Shown one piece after another: positions 10,316 to 20,545 of a stretch of 64,000 nt of DNA. The DNA comes from Closterium sp. NIES-65 (taxonomy: Eukaryota; Streptophyta; Zygnematophyceae; Desmidiales; Closteriaceae). Location of the stretch: contig CANXME010002559.1 of NCBI GenBank assembly GCA_948144175.1, forward strand, positions 1,709,501 to 1,773,500. Direction: 5' to 3'. Positions within the stretch are counted from its first letter, which is position 1. Each line of letters opens with the position of its first letter. The position numbers and the translations under genes are program-made. The notes beneath the pieces are model-generated. The model did no database searches. It was given only the letters and a program-made list of their open reading frames with translations, and had not been told where the DNA came from.

Positions 10316-10846
10316 TCAGAGTTTGACGACGCGACGTTATCGCTGAGGATATTCTTCTCGACGTTACTGCTGAGCGGTATTCTTCGCGACGCGACTGCCG
10401 AGGACGTTCATAAATCTGCTGAGGAGCTCGCCGACAATACTGCTGAGCGTATTCTCCTTCGCGGCGTTACTGCTGAGAATAATCTTCCCGACGTTACTGC
10501 TGATTGTATTCTTCGCGACGTGACTGCTGAGGACGTTCATAAATCTGCTGAGGAGCTCGCCGACAATACTGCTGAGCGTATTCTCCTTCGCGGCGTTACT
10601 GCTGAGAATATTCTTCCCGACGTTACTGCTGAGCGTATTCTTCGCGACGTTACTCCTGATGTTGTTCTTCGCGACGTTACTGCTGAGGATGTTCGCAAAG
10701 CCAAGGCCACTACCGACGACGGCGCTTGCGCGCTAACGGAGACGCGTGGACGTCAGACTCTGACGACGGCGGAAGAGCTCGGGACAGTGATCGACGGCCG
10801 AAGAGCTCGCGACGATGATCGACGGCGGAAGAGCTCGCGAGGATGA
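10316..10846 (+). repeat. 27-bp coding-compatible repeat with a 129-bp higher-order duplication
   Basis: A 27-bp unit (core GACGTTACTGCTGAG plus about 12 nt) encodes nine-residue repeats of the form DVTAERILR in one plus-strand frame. A larger block, beginning GAGGACGTTCATAAATC, occurs at 10400 and again at 10529, an offset of 129 bp or 43 codons. The plus frame stays open from about 10391 to the stop at 10844-10846, ending in an Arg/Asp-rich tail. Because unit lengths are multiples of three it could be translated, but no start, splice context or family supports a gene. Confidence 0.6.
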
Positions 10847-11539
10847 TTGACGTCGGAAGAGCTCGCGACGAAGAGCAGCTCGCGAAGCATCGCGACGAAG
10901 GATGGCGGAGGAGAACGCCGACGATCGCCGTCAATGAATGCGTGAGATAGCGTTTTTCCGTTTCAACGAGTTAGCGTTTTCCGTTTCTGCAGTTTCTCTC
11001 GTGACGGATTGTGGCTGGTCTACTCGTTTCGTTTCATGGCGTTTCGCGTTTTCGTATCATGGCGTATCGCACTCTTTCAAGGAGCCGCGGTCGCGCTCCT
11101 TGTGACCCTTTCTAATTGTTTCACATCGCATTCCTATTCTCTCCTTGTGACGCTTCTTACGTTCTCCTTGTGACGCGTGCAGGAGCAGCAGAAGCGCTTC
11201 CTGTGGAGCGACACGGGAGCATCTCCTATAATTTTCGATCGCTGGGAGCTTGGGGGCGAAGGAGAACTTTGACGCCTCTCGTTCAATGGCTGTTGTAAAC
11301 ATATTCCGTTCGTGGTGAGTTACCGTTTTCTGTCTCAATTCTGTTCTGGACGCTTGTTTTCCGATTTCTGTCTCGATTCTGCAATCGTTTTTTATCCATC
11401 TCATCTCGCTGGTCTTCTCGACTCGCTGGTCTCTACGTTAGTTTAGCGCAATCTCTTTCTGTCCAACTCATCTCGCTGGTCCATCTCATGTCATTCCTAC
11501 TTTCTCCGTCGGTGCAGGCAGGGCAGAGGCTCATGCAAG
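10847..11539. other. Spacer, no gene recognised
   Basis: Contains short imperfect repeats such as GGCGTTTCGCGTTTTC/GGCGTATCGC and pyrimidine-rich tracts ending in AG near 11517 that look like a 3' splice site (TCGGTGCAG). No protein is recognised. Confidence 0.4.
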
Positions 11540-11708
11540 CATTGCGGATAAGGGATGCATCAGGGGAGAAGCGCGGATGCATCAGGGGAGAGGCGCGGAT
11601 GCTGCTGATTGGAGTTGGAGCATGGATGCTGAGTGCAGCTCCAACGGCAATCAACATCCGGCTAAGTTCCTCACCCTGACCCTCTGTTTTTTTCGATTTC
11701 CATGCCCC

Positions 11709-11835
11709 TTCCTCCTCCTCCTCCTCCTCCTCCTCCTCCTCCTCCTCCTCCTCCTCCTCCTCCTCCTCCTCCTCCTCCTCCTCCTCCTCCTCCTCCTCCT
11801 CCTCCTCCTCCTCCTCCTCCTCCTCCTCCTCCTCC
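11709..11835. repeat. (TCC)n microsatellite 1
   Basis: About 127 bp of uninterrupted TCC triplets. All long frames through it are homopolymers. Confidence 0.97.
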
Positions 11836-12114
11836 GCCATTGCTGGTTGAGGTGAACCCCACGGGTCACAGGCGCTTACCCCTTTGGTACTTCGGGCAAC
11901 GGCCCCACCTTTGGTACTTCGGGCAACGGCCCCAGTGTAAGCGCATCCGGTAACCCCCTTCCCTTGGGTACTTCGGGGTAAATGGCCCAGCGTAAGTGCA
12001 TCCAGCCTTTGCCACCCACTGCAACGACGAAGACCAAGTGTAAGAGTTAAATTACCTCCCTTGCGTCTGTGGCTTGTGGGTGTAGCCTCGCCAGTAACGG
12101 CCCTCCCTCCCTCC

Positions 12115-12284
12115 GCCTCCTCCTCCTCCTCCTCCTCCTCCTCCTCCTCCTCCTCCTCCTCCTCCTCCTCCTCCTCCTCCTCCTCCTCTTCCTCCTCCTC
12201 CTCCTCCTCCTCCTCCTCCTCCTCCTCCTCCTCCTCCTCCTCCTCCTCCTCCTCCTCCTCCTCCTCCTCCTCCTCCTCCTCCTC
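12115..12284. repeat. (TCC)n microsatellite 2
   Basis: About 170 bp of TCC with one TCT interruption near 12188. Confidence 0.97.
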
Positions 12285-12485
12285 GCATATCATTCGCCTT
12301 CTGGTCATCGTTGTTTTCCTTGCAGTGTGTCGCTTTTTTTTTCTCTCTGTCAACTGTTTTTTCTCTCTACCCAGCTACTAACCTTCACTGTGGGATTGCA
12401 ACCTGTGCAGGGACGGACGGTGAGGTGTTGCTGAGGAAACGGAGAAGCAGCGACAGGAACTGCAGCGACAGGAGCGGCAGCGACA

Positions 12486-13030
12486 GGCGCGGATGCTTCA
12501 GGGGAGAGGCGCGGATGCATCAGGGGAGAGGCGCGGATGCATCAGGGGAGAGGCGCGGATGCTGCTGACTGGCGTTGGACCATGGAGCACGGATGCTGAC
12601 TGCAGCTCCAACGGCAATCAGCAATCCGCTAAGTTCCCTCGCCCTGACCCTCTGCTTTTTTCGATTTCCATGCTCCTTCGTCCTCCTCCTCCTCCTCCTC
12701 CTCCTCCTCCTCCTCCTCCTCCTCCTCCTCCTCCTCCTCCTCCTCCTCCTCCTCCTCCTCCTCCTCCTCCTCCTCTTCCTCCTCCTCCTCCTCCTCCTCC
12801 TCCTCCTCCTCCTCCTCCTCCTCCTCCTCCTCCTCCTCCTCCTCCTCCTCCTCCTCCTCCTCCTCCTCCTCCTCCTCCTCCTCCTCCTACTCCTCCTCCT
12901 CCTCCATTCCGCAAATCATTCGTTTTCTGTTTGTCGTCTGTTCTCTCTGTCAACTTGTAACCTCTACCCAGCTACTAACCTTCACTGTGGGTTTGTAACT
13001 CGCAATTCCTTGTGCAGGGACGGACGGGAA
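12486..13030 (+). repeat. Intron-exon module copy 2
   Basis: Repeats the order of copy 1: GGATGCATCAGGGGAGAGG units, the GCAGCTCCAACGGCAATCA stretch, CCCTGACCCTCTG, a TCC tract, CTACTAACCTTCACTGTGGG and TGTGCAG|GGACGG. The exon that would follow (about 13019-13133, GACAGGAGCAGCAGT units) ends in the donor GTAAGT at 13134. Confidence 0.65.
12680..12905. repeat. (TCC)n microsatellite 3
   Basis: About 226 bp of TCC with single interruptions (TCT near 12778, TAC near 12889). Confidence 0.97.
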
Positions 13031-13311
13031 GGCGTTGCTGGGGAAACGGAGAAGCAGTGACAGGAGAAGCATCTGCAGCGGCAGCAGTGACAGGAGCAGC
13101 AGTGACAGGAGCAGTAGCGACAGGAGCAGCAAGTAAGTAGCCTCTTCCTTTGTGCATTCGTTTTTTTTTCGGTTTACTCTGCGACTAAACACTCCCGTCG
13201 GTTCCTCCTTGCAATCATTGTCTGTTTACTCTCGTAGTCTCTTCTCTGTTTAACCTTGGTCGCCACTCTTTGGTTGCTGTGCAGGGAGCATTAATGTGTG
13301 GGTGGAACACG

Positions 13312-13797
13312 GAGCAGCAGCGACCAGAGGAGAGCTGCAGCGACCAGAGGAGAGCTGCAGCGACCAGAGGAGAGCTGCAGCGACCAGAGGAGAGCTGCAG
13401 CGACCAGAGGAGAGCTGCAGCGACCAGAGGAGAGCTGCGAGGAGAGCTGCAGCGACCAGAGGAGAGCTGCAGCGACCAGAGGAGAGCTGCAGCGACCAGA
13501 GGAGAGCTGCAGCGACCAGAGGAGAGCTGCAGCGACAAGAGGAGAGCTGCAGCGACCAGAGGAGAGCTGCAGCGACCAGAGGAGAGCTGCAGCGACCAGA
13601 GGAGAGCTGCAGCGACCAGAGGAGAGCTGCAGCGACCAGAGGAGAGCTGCAGCGACCAGAGGAGAGCTGCAGCGACCAGAGGAGAGCTGCAGCGACCAGA
13701 GGAGAGCTGCAGCGACCAGAGGAGAGCTGCAGCGACCAGAGGAGAGCTGCAGCGACCAGAGGAGAGCTGCAGCGACCAGAGGAGAGCTGCAGTGACA
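13312..13797 (+). repeat. 20-bp minisatellite, about two dozen copies
   Basis: The unit CGACCAGAGGAGAGCTGCAG is repeated almost without change. Because 20 is not a multiple of 3, every frame translates as a 20-residue periodic peptide, so the open frames are not evidence of a gene. It follows a 3' splice-like GCTGTGCAG|GGAGC at about 13285. Confidence 0.95.
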
Positions 13798-13959
13798 GGA
13801 AGAGAGTTGCAGTGGCAGCACCAGCACTGACATCCTCCTCCCAGCAGCAGCAGCCGTGGAGCAAACAGCAGCACGCGAAGGGAAGTCCAGCTGAATGACA
13901 CGACATGGCAACACGAGAAGAAATGGCCTGACCTGCTGAACCGTCCCATCTCCCCAAGA

Positions 13960-15427
13960 GATGTTACTTGATGCTGGCGGAGGTGGCCGAGTGGAGAGAA
14001 GGAGGAGAGAAGGCGCCAGAGTCGGCGCCAGAGTCGACCTTGGAGTCAACTCACAGCAAGGCGAGTCAACGGCATGAGCAGAAGGCGCCAGAGTCAACGC
14101 CGGAGTCGTTGCCAGCAAGGGAAGGGAGGAGAGGAGACATGAGCTGCTCTTCTCGCCAGGCGAGTCAACGGCATGAGCTGGAGCTGCTCTTCTCACCAAC
14201 GCTGGAGTCAGATGGAGCAGGGAAGGGAGGAGACAGCTGGACTGGCATCAGATGGAGCAGAAGAGAGGCCCGCAGTGACAGCAGCGGTGGCAGCAGCAGT
14301 GGGAGCAGAAGAGAGGCCCGCAATGACAGCAGAAGAGAGAACCAACGATGATACCAGCGGTGGCAGCAGCGGTTGCAGGAGAAGAGAGGCCCGCGATGAC
14401 ACTTCTGGTTGCAGCAGAAGGGAAAACCAGCATTGACACCAGCGGTGGCAGCAGCAGTGGGAGCAGAAGTGAGGCCCGCAGTGACAGCAGCGGTGGCAGC
14501 AGCAGTTGCAGCAGAAGAGAGCTGGACTGGCATCAGATGCAGCAGGGAAGGGAGGAGACAGCTGGACTGGCATCAGCGGCGGTGGGAGCAGCAGTGGGAG
14601 CAGAAGAGAGGCCAGCATTGACACCAGAAGAGAGAACCAACGATGACACCAGCGGTGGCAGCAGCAGTTGCAGGAAAGGAGAGGCCCGCAATGACACTAC
14701 CAGTGGCAGCAGAAGGGGAAACCAGCAGTGACACCAGCGGTGGAAGCAGCAGTGGGAGCAGAAGTGAGGCCCGCAGTGACAGCAGTGGTGGCAGCAGCAG
14801 TTGCAGCAGAAGAGAGCTGGACTGGCATCAGATGCAGCAGGGAAGGGAGACAACTGGACTGGCATCAGCGGTGGCAGCAGCAGTGGGAGCAGAAGAGAGG
14901 CTCGCAATGAAACCAGAAGAGAGAACCAACGATGACACCAGCGGTGGCAGCAGCGGTTGCAGCAGAAGAGAGGCCAGCAATGACACCAGCAGTGGCAGCA
15001 GCAGCAGCGGTGGCAGCAGCAGTAGCAGCGGGGAGCAGCAGCAGCAGCAGCAGCAGCGGGGAGCAGCAGTAGCAGCAGCAGCAGCGGGGAGCAGCAGTAG
15101 CAGCAGCAGCAGCGGGGAGCAGCAGTAGCAGTAGCAGAAGTGGAGGGAGACGGCTGCAGGAGAAGAGAGGCCCGCAATGACACTTCCTGTTGCAGCACCA
15201 GAGAAATCCAACAATGACACCAGCGGTTGTAGCAGCAGTGGGAGCAGAAGAGAGGAACGCAGTGACACCAGTGGTGGCAGCAGCAGCAGCGGTGGCGGCA
15301 GCGGTGGCGGCAGTAGCAGCAGCAGCAGCAGCGGGAAGCAGCAGTAGCAGTGGAGGGAGACGGCTGGGACCTGCTAGGAGAGGCATAGATAGGATGTGAG
15401 GAGAGCGAGAGTGAGAGGCGAGTGGAG
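13960..15427 (+). repeat. GCAG-rich degenerate repeat field
   Basis: Irregular repeats of GACAGCAGCGGTGGCAGCAGCAG, GAGCAGAAGAGAGGCCCGCA and CTGGACTGGCATCAGATG. At 15000-15140 it becomes a nearly pure GCA/GGGAGCAGCAG tract. No protein family is recognised. Confidence 0.75.
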
Positions 15428-15849
15428 TGTTGAGAACTGCAGCAGGCTGCAGAGTGAGGGTGAGGGGAGGAGCGAGTGAGAGTTAGAGTGAGAGTGAGAG
15501 TGGGGTGTGAGGACCTCGTTTGCTGGTTTGAGGCGCCTCAAATCCAGTTGTGAGCTGCCGGTGGCAGTTCTGTTCTGTCCTGCAGTGCACTGCAGTGTTC
15601 CGTTCCTCCTCTCTTCTCTTCTCTGAGTTTTGAGACGCATCTCAAAACTCACTCTCTTCACTTGAGAGTTTCAAGCGACGTCTGAAACTCACACACACTC
15701 TCTCTCTCTCTTTCTCCTCACTGCAGAGTCGCTGCAGTGAGCAAAAACAGGGTTTTGAGAGACGACTCATCTCAAAACTCTTTTGCTTGTTCCTCACTGC
15801 AAAACTTGCAGTGAGCAAAATTGCACAGCTGGTCCTGAAGCAAGACTGG
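15428..15849. repeat. Hairpin cassette, copy A
   Basis: The first of two diverged direct copies (the other is 19316-19710). Within 15527-15815 there are eight successive inverted repeats: TTTGAGGCGCCTCAAA (15527-15542, perfect); 15552-15570; a 16-bp palindrome at 15580-15595; 12-bp arms at 15624-15651; 8-bp arms at 15666-15690; 10-bp arms at 15717-15741; 9-bp arms at 15752-15778; and 10-bp arms with a 3-nt loop at 15793-15815. No coding potential. It could be an LTR-like terminus or a structured RNA segment. Confidence 0.8.
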
Positions 15850-16116
15850 AGGAAGGAGCAGCTTCAAGTGAGGCGCATGCTTTGCTCCCTGGGGGGCAAA
15901 GGATCAACTGTGTGTCTCCCTCTCTTCTAGGTACAGCAACAGCGCGGAGGCAACACTAAGGGCGGGGCAATAGCGGAACGCAGCAGCAACACGGGACCCG
16001 CTGTAAGCTGCAGTCTGCCTTTCATTCTTTTGTTTGTCTAATGCCTAATGTTGGATGTTTTGTGAGTTTTTCAGTTTTAGCCGCCAGCAAGACAATGAAG
16101 GCTCGCGCCTCCCTCA
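15850..16116 (+). other. Spacer with splice-like signals upstream of the mini-exon array
   Basis: Contains a pyrimidine-rich 3' splice-like CTCTTCTAG|GTAC at about 15931 and an exon-like piece (about 16069-16116, GCCGCCAGCAAGACAATGAAGG) that ends at the first GTGAGT of the array. Confidence 0.45.
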
Positions 16117-16620
16117 GTGAGTTTTGTTCCATTTCTGCTTGCTGTTTTCCCACTCGTACTAATGTTGTTTGTGTGCGTGTTTCAGCCAGGGATCAAGGCA
16201 CGACGGCTCGCGCCCCCCTCGGTGAGTTTTGTTCCATTTCTGCTTGCTGTTTTCCCACTCGTACTAATGTTGTTTGTGTGCGTGTTTCAACCAGGGATCA
16301 AGGCACGACGGCTCGCGCCCCCCTCGGTGAGTTTTGTTCCATTTCTGCTTGCTGTTTTCCCACTCGTATTAATGTTGTTTGTGTGCGTGTTTCAGCCAGG
16401 GATCAAGGCACGACGGCTCGCGCCCCCCTCGGTGAGTTTTGTTCCATTTCTGCTTGCTGTTTTCCCACTCGTACTAATGTTGTTTGTGTGCGTGTTTCAG
16501 CCAGGGATCAAGGCACGACGGCTCGCGCCCCCCTCGGTGAGTCTTGTTCCATTTTCTGCTTTCCGTATTCGACGCATACTAATGTTGCTTTGTTTGTCTG
16601 GTTTAGCAGAGCAGGAGGAG
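16117..16620 (+). repeat. Tandem array of 36-nt mini-exons and 69-nt introns
   Basis: Exact 105-bp units begin at 16117, 16222, 16327 and 16432, with a diverged fifth intron from 16537. Each unit is a 69-nt putative intron, from GTGAGTTTTG through TACTAATG (branch-point-like) to GTGTTTCAG, followed by a 36-nt putative exon. The exon is a multiple of three and in one frame reads PGIKARRLAPPS, so splicing all copies would give a repeated dodecapeptide. Intron sequence matches plant splice consensus closely and is as conserved between units as the exon. No known protein family. Confidence 0.85.
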
Positions 16621-18246
16621 CGCAGGAGCAGAGAAGCGCCGGGGCAGGGGAGGAGCGGAGGAGGAGAGGAGGAGGAGAGGAGGAGCAGAGAAGCAGCGGA
16701 GGGAGGAGGCTAAGGAGGGTTCTCTGCTATTGCTTCTGCCAGTGAGTATCCATTTCCTGCTCTCAATGTCTTGTTCGCTTTCGCATTGATTGTGAATCGC
16801 TTCTTGGCTATCCCTGGGTGCAATCGCTGGGTGCAATCACTGGGTGCAATCACTGAGTGCTCATAGGCTCTTCTTCCTTCCCTTTCCGCAGGAGATGCAT
16901 CGGAAGGGCGAGGAGCAGCAGAGGAGAAGCGGAGGCGAGGAGCAGCAGAGGAGGCAAAGGAGCGAAAGAGAATCCCCTGCCACTGCCAGTGAGGAGAAGA
17001 GGAGATGGCGCAGAGGGGATGGGAGTAGCTGTGGAGCGAAAGAGAATCTCCTGCCCCTGCCAGTGAGTATCTCCTTTGCTCTCAATTGACGGTCATTGCC
17101 GCAGTCGCTTTGCCTTCATTCTGAATCACTTGTTGGCACGGGGTGTAATCGGTGCAATGAGCAGCAGAGAAGCGAACCAGTGCAATGAGCTCATGGCTTT
17201 TCTCCTTCCATTCCGCAGGAAATGAGATGGCGCAGAGGAGATGGCCCAGAGGAGATGTCGCAGAGGAGATGGTAGTTGCTGTGGAGCGAAGGAGCAAGGA
17301 GCGAAGGAGTGAAGGAGTGAAGGGGAATCCTCTGCCACTGCAGAGGAGGCGAAGGAGTGAAGGAGGAGGGGAGTGGAGCAAGGAGTGAAGGAGGAGAGGA
17401 GTGGAGCAAAGGAGTCATGGAGCACAGCACAGTGGTGGAGGGACTCTCTGCTGCCGATGGTGATTAAGTTGTCTGCTTTCAGTCTTCCTGTTTGTTCAGA
17501 TGCATGGTGGTTGCTTTGTTCTCTTTGCGTTTCCCTGAGCCTTGGCACTGGGTTCAGTTGGTTCAATGGTCTCATGCGCCCTGAGGCTTCTCCTCCCATC
17601 CCGCAGGAGATGGACGAGTTGGCTCAGCTGAGGAGGAGATGAGGAGCAGAGGAGCGACGGCTCAGCTGAGGAGAGGTGGAGCAGCAGCGGAGGTGGAGCG
17701 AAGGAGTGAAGGAGCGAAGGAGCACGATCGTCGATAAATCTTCACTGCCACTGGTGATCCTCTTCCTTACTTTAGCTGTTTTTTTTGTTTGTTGCCTGAA
17801 TCATTTCGCAACAGCTTTGAGTTGGTTCTAGGCATGGGGTGCAATCGGTGCCATTCTCTCATTGGCCTTGTGCCATTCCCCTCCCATCACAAAAGGTCGG
17901 TCAAGGCAGAGCAGCGAGGAGAAGGAGCAGCAGAGGAGGAGGAGCAGCAGAGGAGACAAAGGAGCAAAGGAGAAGCAGACGGAGTAGAGGCGCAAAGCAG
18001 ATGAGCAGAGGCGCAAAGGAGATGGATCGGAGGCGGAAAAGGCCTATCAGCGCTCCTACCTCTTTCCCTACTCATGGAGACGGCAGCTGCTACCTCGCTG
18101 AGCGCTGCAGAGTGAAGGGGAGAGCAGAGTGAACGGGGGAGCAGAAGGAGGTAGCAGCAGCTCCTACCTCTCTCCCCACTCATAGGAGCACAGGTGAAGA
18201 GGAGTGGAGGAGCAAAGGGGATGCGCAGCAGCAACATTAGGAGAAG
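16621..18246 (+). repeat. Diverged intron+exon modules, about four copies
   Basis: A recurring layout of about 300-420 bp: donor-like CTGCCA|GTGAGTATC or a relative, a T-rich stretch, GGTGCAATC and similar, a pyrimidine tract ending CCGCAG, then a purine-rich exon-like part starting GAGATG (3' splice sites near 16892, 17219, 17607). The exon-like parts are GAGGAGCAGAGGAG-type sequence. This looks like a multi-exon transcribed locus grown by tandem duplication. It may be noncoding. Confidence 0.5.
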
Positions 18247-18745
18247 AGTGGTGCTGCTGCGTTGGAGGTGGAGTGGTGCTGCTGCGTTGGAGGTGGAGTG
18301 GTGCTGCTGCGTTGGAGGTGGAGTGGTGCTGCTGCGTTGGAGGTGGAGTGGTGCTGCTGCGTTGGAGGTGGAGTGGTGCTGCTGCGTTGGAGGTGGAGTG
18401 GTGCTGCTGCGTTGGAGGTGGAGTGGTGCTGCTGCGTTGGAGGTGGAGTGGTGCTGCTGCGTTGGAGGTGGAGTGGTGCTGCTGCGTTGGAGGTGGAGTG
18501 GTGCTGCTGCGTTGGAGGTGGAGTGGTGCTGCTGCGTTGGAGGTGGAGTGGTGCTGCTGCGTTGGAGGTGGAGTGGTGCTGCTGCGTTGGAGGTGGAGTG
18601 GTGCTGCTGCGTTGGAGGTGGAGTGGTGCTGCTGCATTGGATGTGGAGTGGTGCTGCTGCGTTGGGGTGGAGTGGTGCTGCTGCGTTGGAGGCCTGCGTT
18701 GGAGGTGGAGTGGTGCTGCTGCGTTGGAGGTGGAGTGGTGCTGCT
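18247..18745 (+). repeat. 25-bp minisatellite, about 20 copies
   Basis: The unit GGTGGAGTGGTGCTGCTGCG plus TTGGA is repeated nearly perfectly. The 25-bp length gives a 25-residue periodic read-through in every frame, so no gene is inferred. Minor interruptions lie near 18640 and 18690. Confidence 0.95.
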
Positions 18746-19315
18746 GCGGAGCAGTAGTGGCAGTGGCAGCAACAGCGGCATTCAGCAGCAGTGGCAGCAG
18801 CTGGGACCATCAGCAAAGGGACTATCAGCAACACCAGAAGACAGCAGCAGCAAGAGGTGCTACCTCGCTCGCTCCTACCTCCCTCCAGTCTGCTGCTTCT
18901 GGTGCTGTGGAGTGATAGGAGGACAGGTGACGAGGAGTGGAGGAGCAAAGGAGATGTGCAGCAACAAAAGGAGAAGCAGCAGCAGAAGAGAAAGCCAGCA
19001 GTGACAGCAGCGGTGGCAGCAGCAGCGGGAGAAGAAGAGAGGCCCGCAGTGGCACCAGCGGTGATGGGACCGCAGCTGCTACCACCGCTGCTGTCACTGC
19101 TGGCTCAGTCGCTCCTACCTCAGTCGCTCCTACCTCAGTCGCTGCCGTTGGTGCTGTGAAGTGAAATGATGGGACGGAAGGGGAGATGGCGCATACAGGG
19201 GGGGCAGATTGTTGAGAGGGGGGCCAGCGAAGCTGATTGAAGGCAGGAGCAGAGTGAAGGAGGGACAGCAGAGTGAGGAGGGAGCAGAGTGAGAAACGAG
19301 CAGAGTGTTGAGAAC
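18746..19315 (+). other. GCAG-rich spacer
   Basis: Short CAGCAG and GAGGAG repeats and TCGCTCCTACCTCAG units (19101-19145). No gene recognised. Confidence 0.5.
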
Positions 19316-19710
19316 TGCAGCAGGCTGCAGCGTTAGGGTGAGGGGAGGAGCGAGTGAGAGTTAAGAGTTAGGGTGAGAGTTAGAGTGGGGTGTGAGGACC
19401 TCGTTTGCTGGTTTGAGGCGCCTCAAATCCAGTTGTGAGCTGCCGGTGGCAGTTCTGTTGTGTCCTGCAGTGCACTGCAGTGTTCCGTTCCTCCTCTCTC
19501 CTCTTCTCTGAGTTTTGAGACACACCTCAAAACTCACTCGTGAGTTTCAACGTGAAACTCTCTCTTTCTCTCTTCTCCTCACTGCAGAGTCGCTGCAGTG
19601 ACCAAAAACAGGGTTTTGAGAGACGACTCATCTCAAAACTCTTTTGCTTGTTCCTCGCTGCAAAAATTGCAGTGACCAAAATTGCACAGCTGGTCCTGAA
19701 CCAAGACTGG
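19316..19710. repeat. Hairpin cassette, copy B
   Basis: A diverged direct copy of 15428-15849 in the same orientation. The palindrome TTTGAGGCGCCTCAAA (19412-19427) and the CTGCAGTGCACTGCAG palindrome are retained. The hairpin equivalent to 15666-15690 keeps its 8-bp arms but its loop has shrunk to ACG. The last two hairpins carry mismatches. Similarity ends at CAAGACTGG in both copies. Confidence 0.8.
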
Positions 19711-20545
19711 GCAGAAGACCAGAGCAGCAGGGAGGGCCAGTAAGGATGGGCGGCAATGGATTCAAGGATAATTTTCACCTGCCCCTGGGCAGTATCCTTC
19801 TGTCTGTGTTCTGTCTTCCCCCCCCACAGGGTCCCAAGCAATGGTTCCCACCTCACCGCGGTGCTTGGGTGTAACGTTAGGAGCTCTGCTCCTAGCGGCC
19901 AAGAGGAACCCCCCATGGATTCAGTTCAGTACATGGGAATTATAGTAGATCACTAGTTGATGTTCAATTAGTATCAGTTCAATTATTGGTTGACCTTTGA
20001 TAAATGTGAAACTTCTAGTTGAATATTTGATAGAGAGTGAACTGGATCAAATAATTATTCTGATACTAATACCGGTATGGACCTGAGCTGGAACTTGGTT
20101 CACGGATTTTATAATTCAGCCACACGATCATATCGCGTCGCGTCGCGAGTTTGCGATTCAGCCCAGACTCGAGGAAACGAACATGGCAAGTTGAATATTT
20201 GGCGGGAACCGAGATCACACACCCGCAGCTGTCATTGGGCTCATTCCCCCCAAGGCTCGTGATTCGTGAAGTGTATTCGACAACGAATCACCTCGATGAA
20301 CCCGAGAGTGTCAGGATGTGCACCGTCCATCCCATCACATAGGCTTCAATACTGTATGGCATGGCAGGTGAAGCCATGGCCTTGAGGTTGTCACAACCAA
20401 ACGCTGTGTGTTTCAGGGCCAACAGATTTCAGGGGCATCATCGCAGCAAGCGAGTGACTTATCAGACGTTTTATCAGTCAACTAAGATCACGTAAAGTCC
20501 GATATTTTTGTCTTAGTGGTGCCATCGCATGGTGTAGGTGCACAG
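19711..20545 (+). other. Upstream region of the coiled-coil gene
   Basis: Includes an AT-rich stretch (19930-20060) and a 3' splice-like TGTGTTTCAG near 20416, suggesting a 5' UTR intron for the next gene. No other gene recognised. Confidence 0.4.

Larger units (their letters stand above)
11540..12420 (+). repeat. Intron-exon module copy 1
   Basis: Order: short repeats of GGATGCATCAGGGGAGAGG; a unique stretch (GCAGCTCCAACGGCAATCA); CCCTGACCCTCTG; long TCC tracts; the branch-point-like CTACTAAC at about 12374; then a 3' splice site TGTGCAG|GGACGG near 12410. The same order recurs at 12486-13020, so this is one tandem copy of a composite module. No coding potential beyond repeat read-through (poly-Glu, poly-Gly, poly-Pro frames). 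Confidence 0.65.

Noticed and set aside
11433..12960. Open frames of poly-Glu, poly-Gly, poly-Arg, poly-Pro, poly-Leu and poly-Ser
   Set aside because: All six frames of TCC tracts are open by composition. There is no independent coding signal.
13312..13797. A repetitive protein of RPEESCSDQRRAA-type repeats
   Set aside because: The 20-bp unit is out of register with codons, so equally long frames exist in several phases on both strands.
18247..18745. A Cys/Val/Gly-rich repeat protein
   Set aside because: The 25-bp unit gives the same periodic peptide in every frame. This is expected from the repeat alone.
15428..19710. A complete LTR retrotransposon with the hairpin cassettes as LTRs
   Set aside because: The copies are direct repeats, but similarity extends loosely outside them. 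I find no clean TG...CA ends, target duplication, primer site or pol between them.
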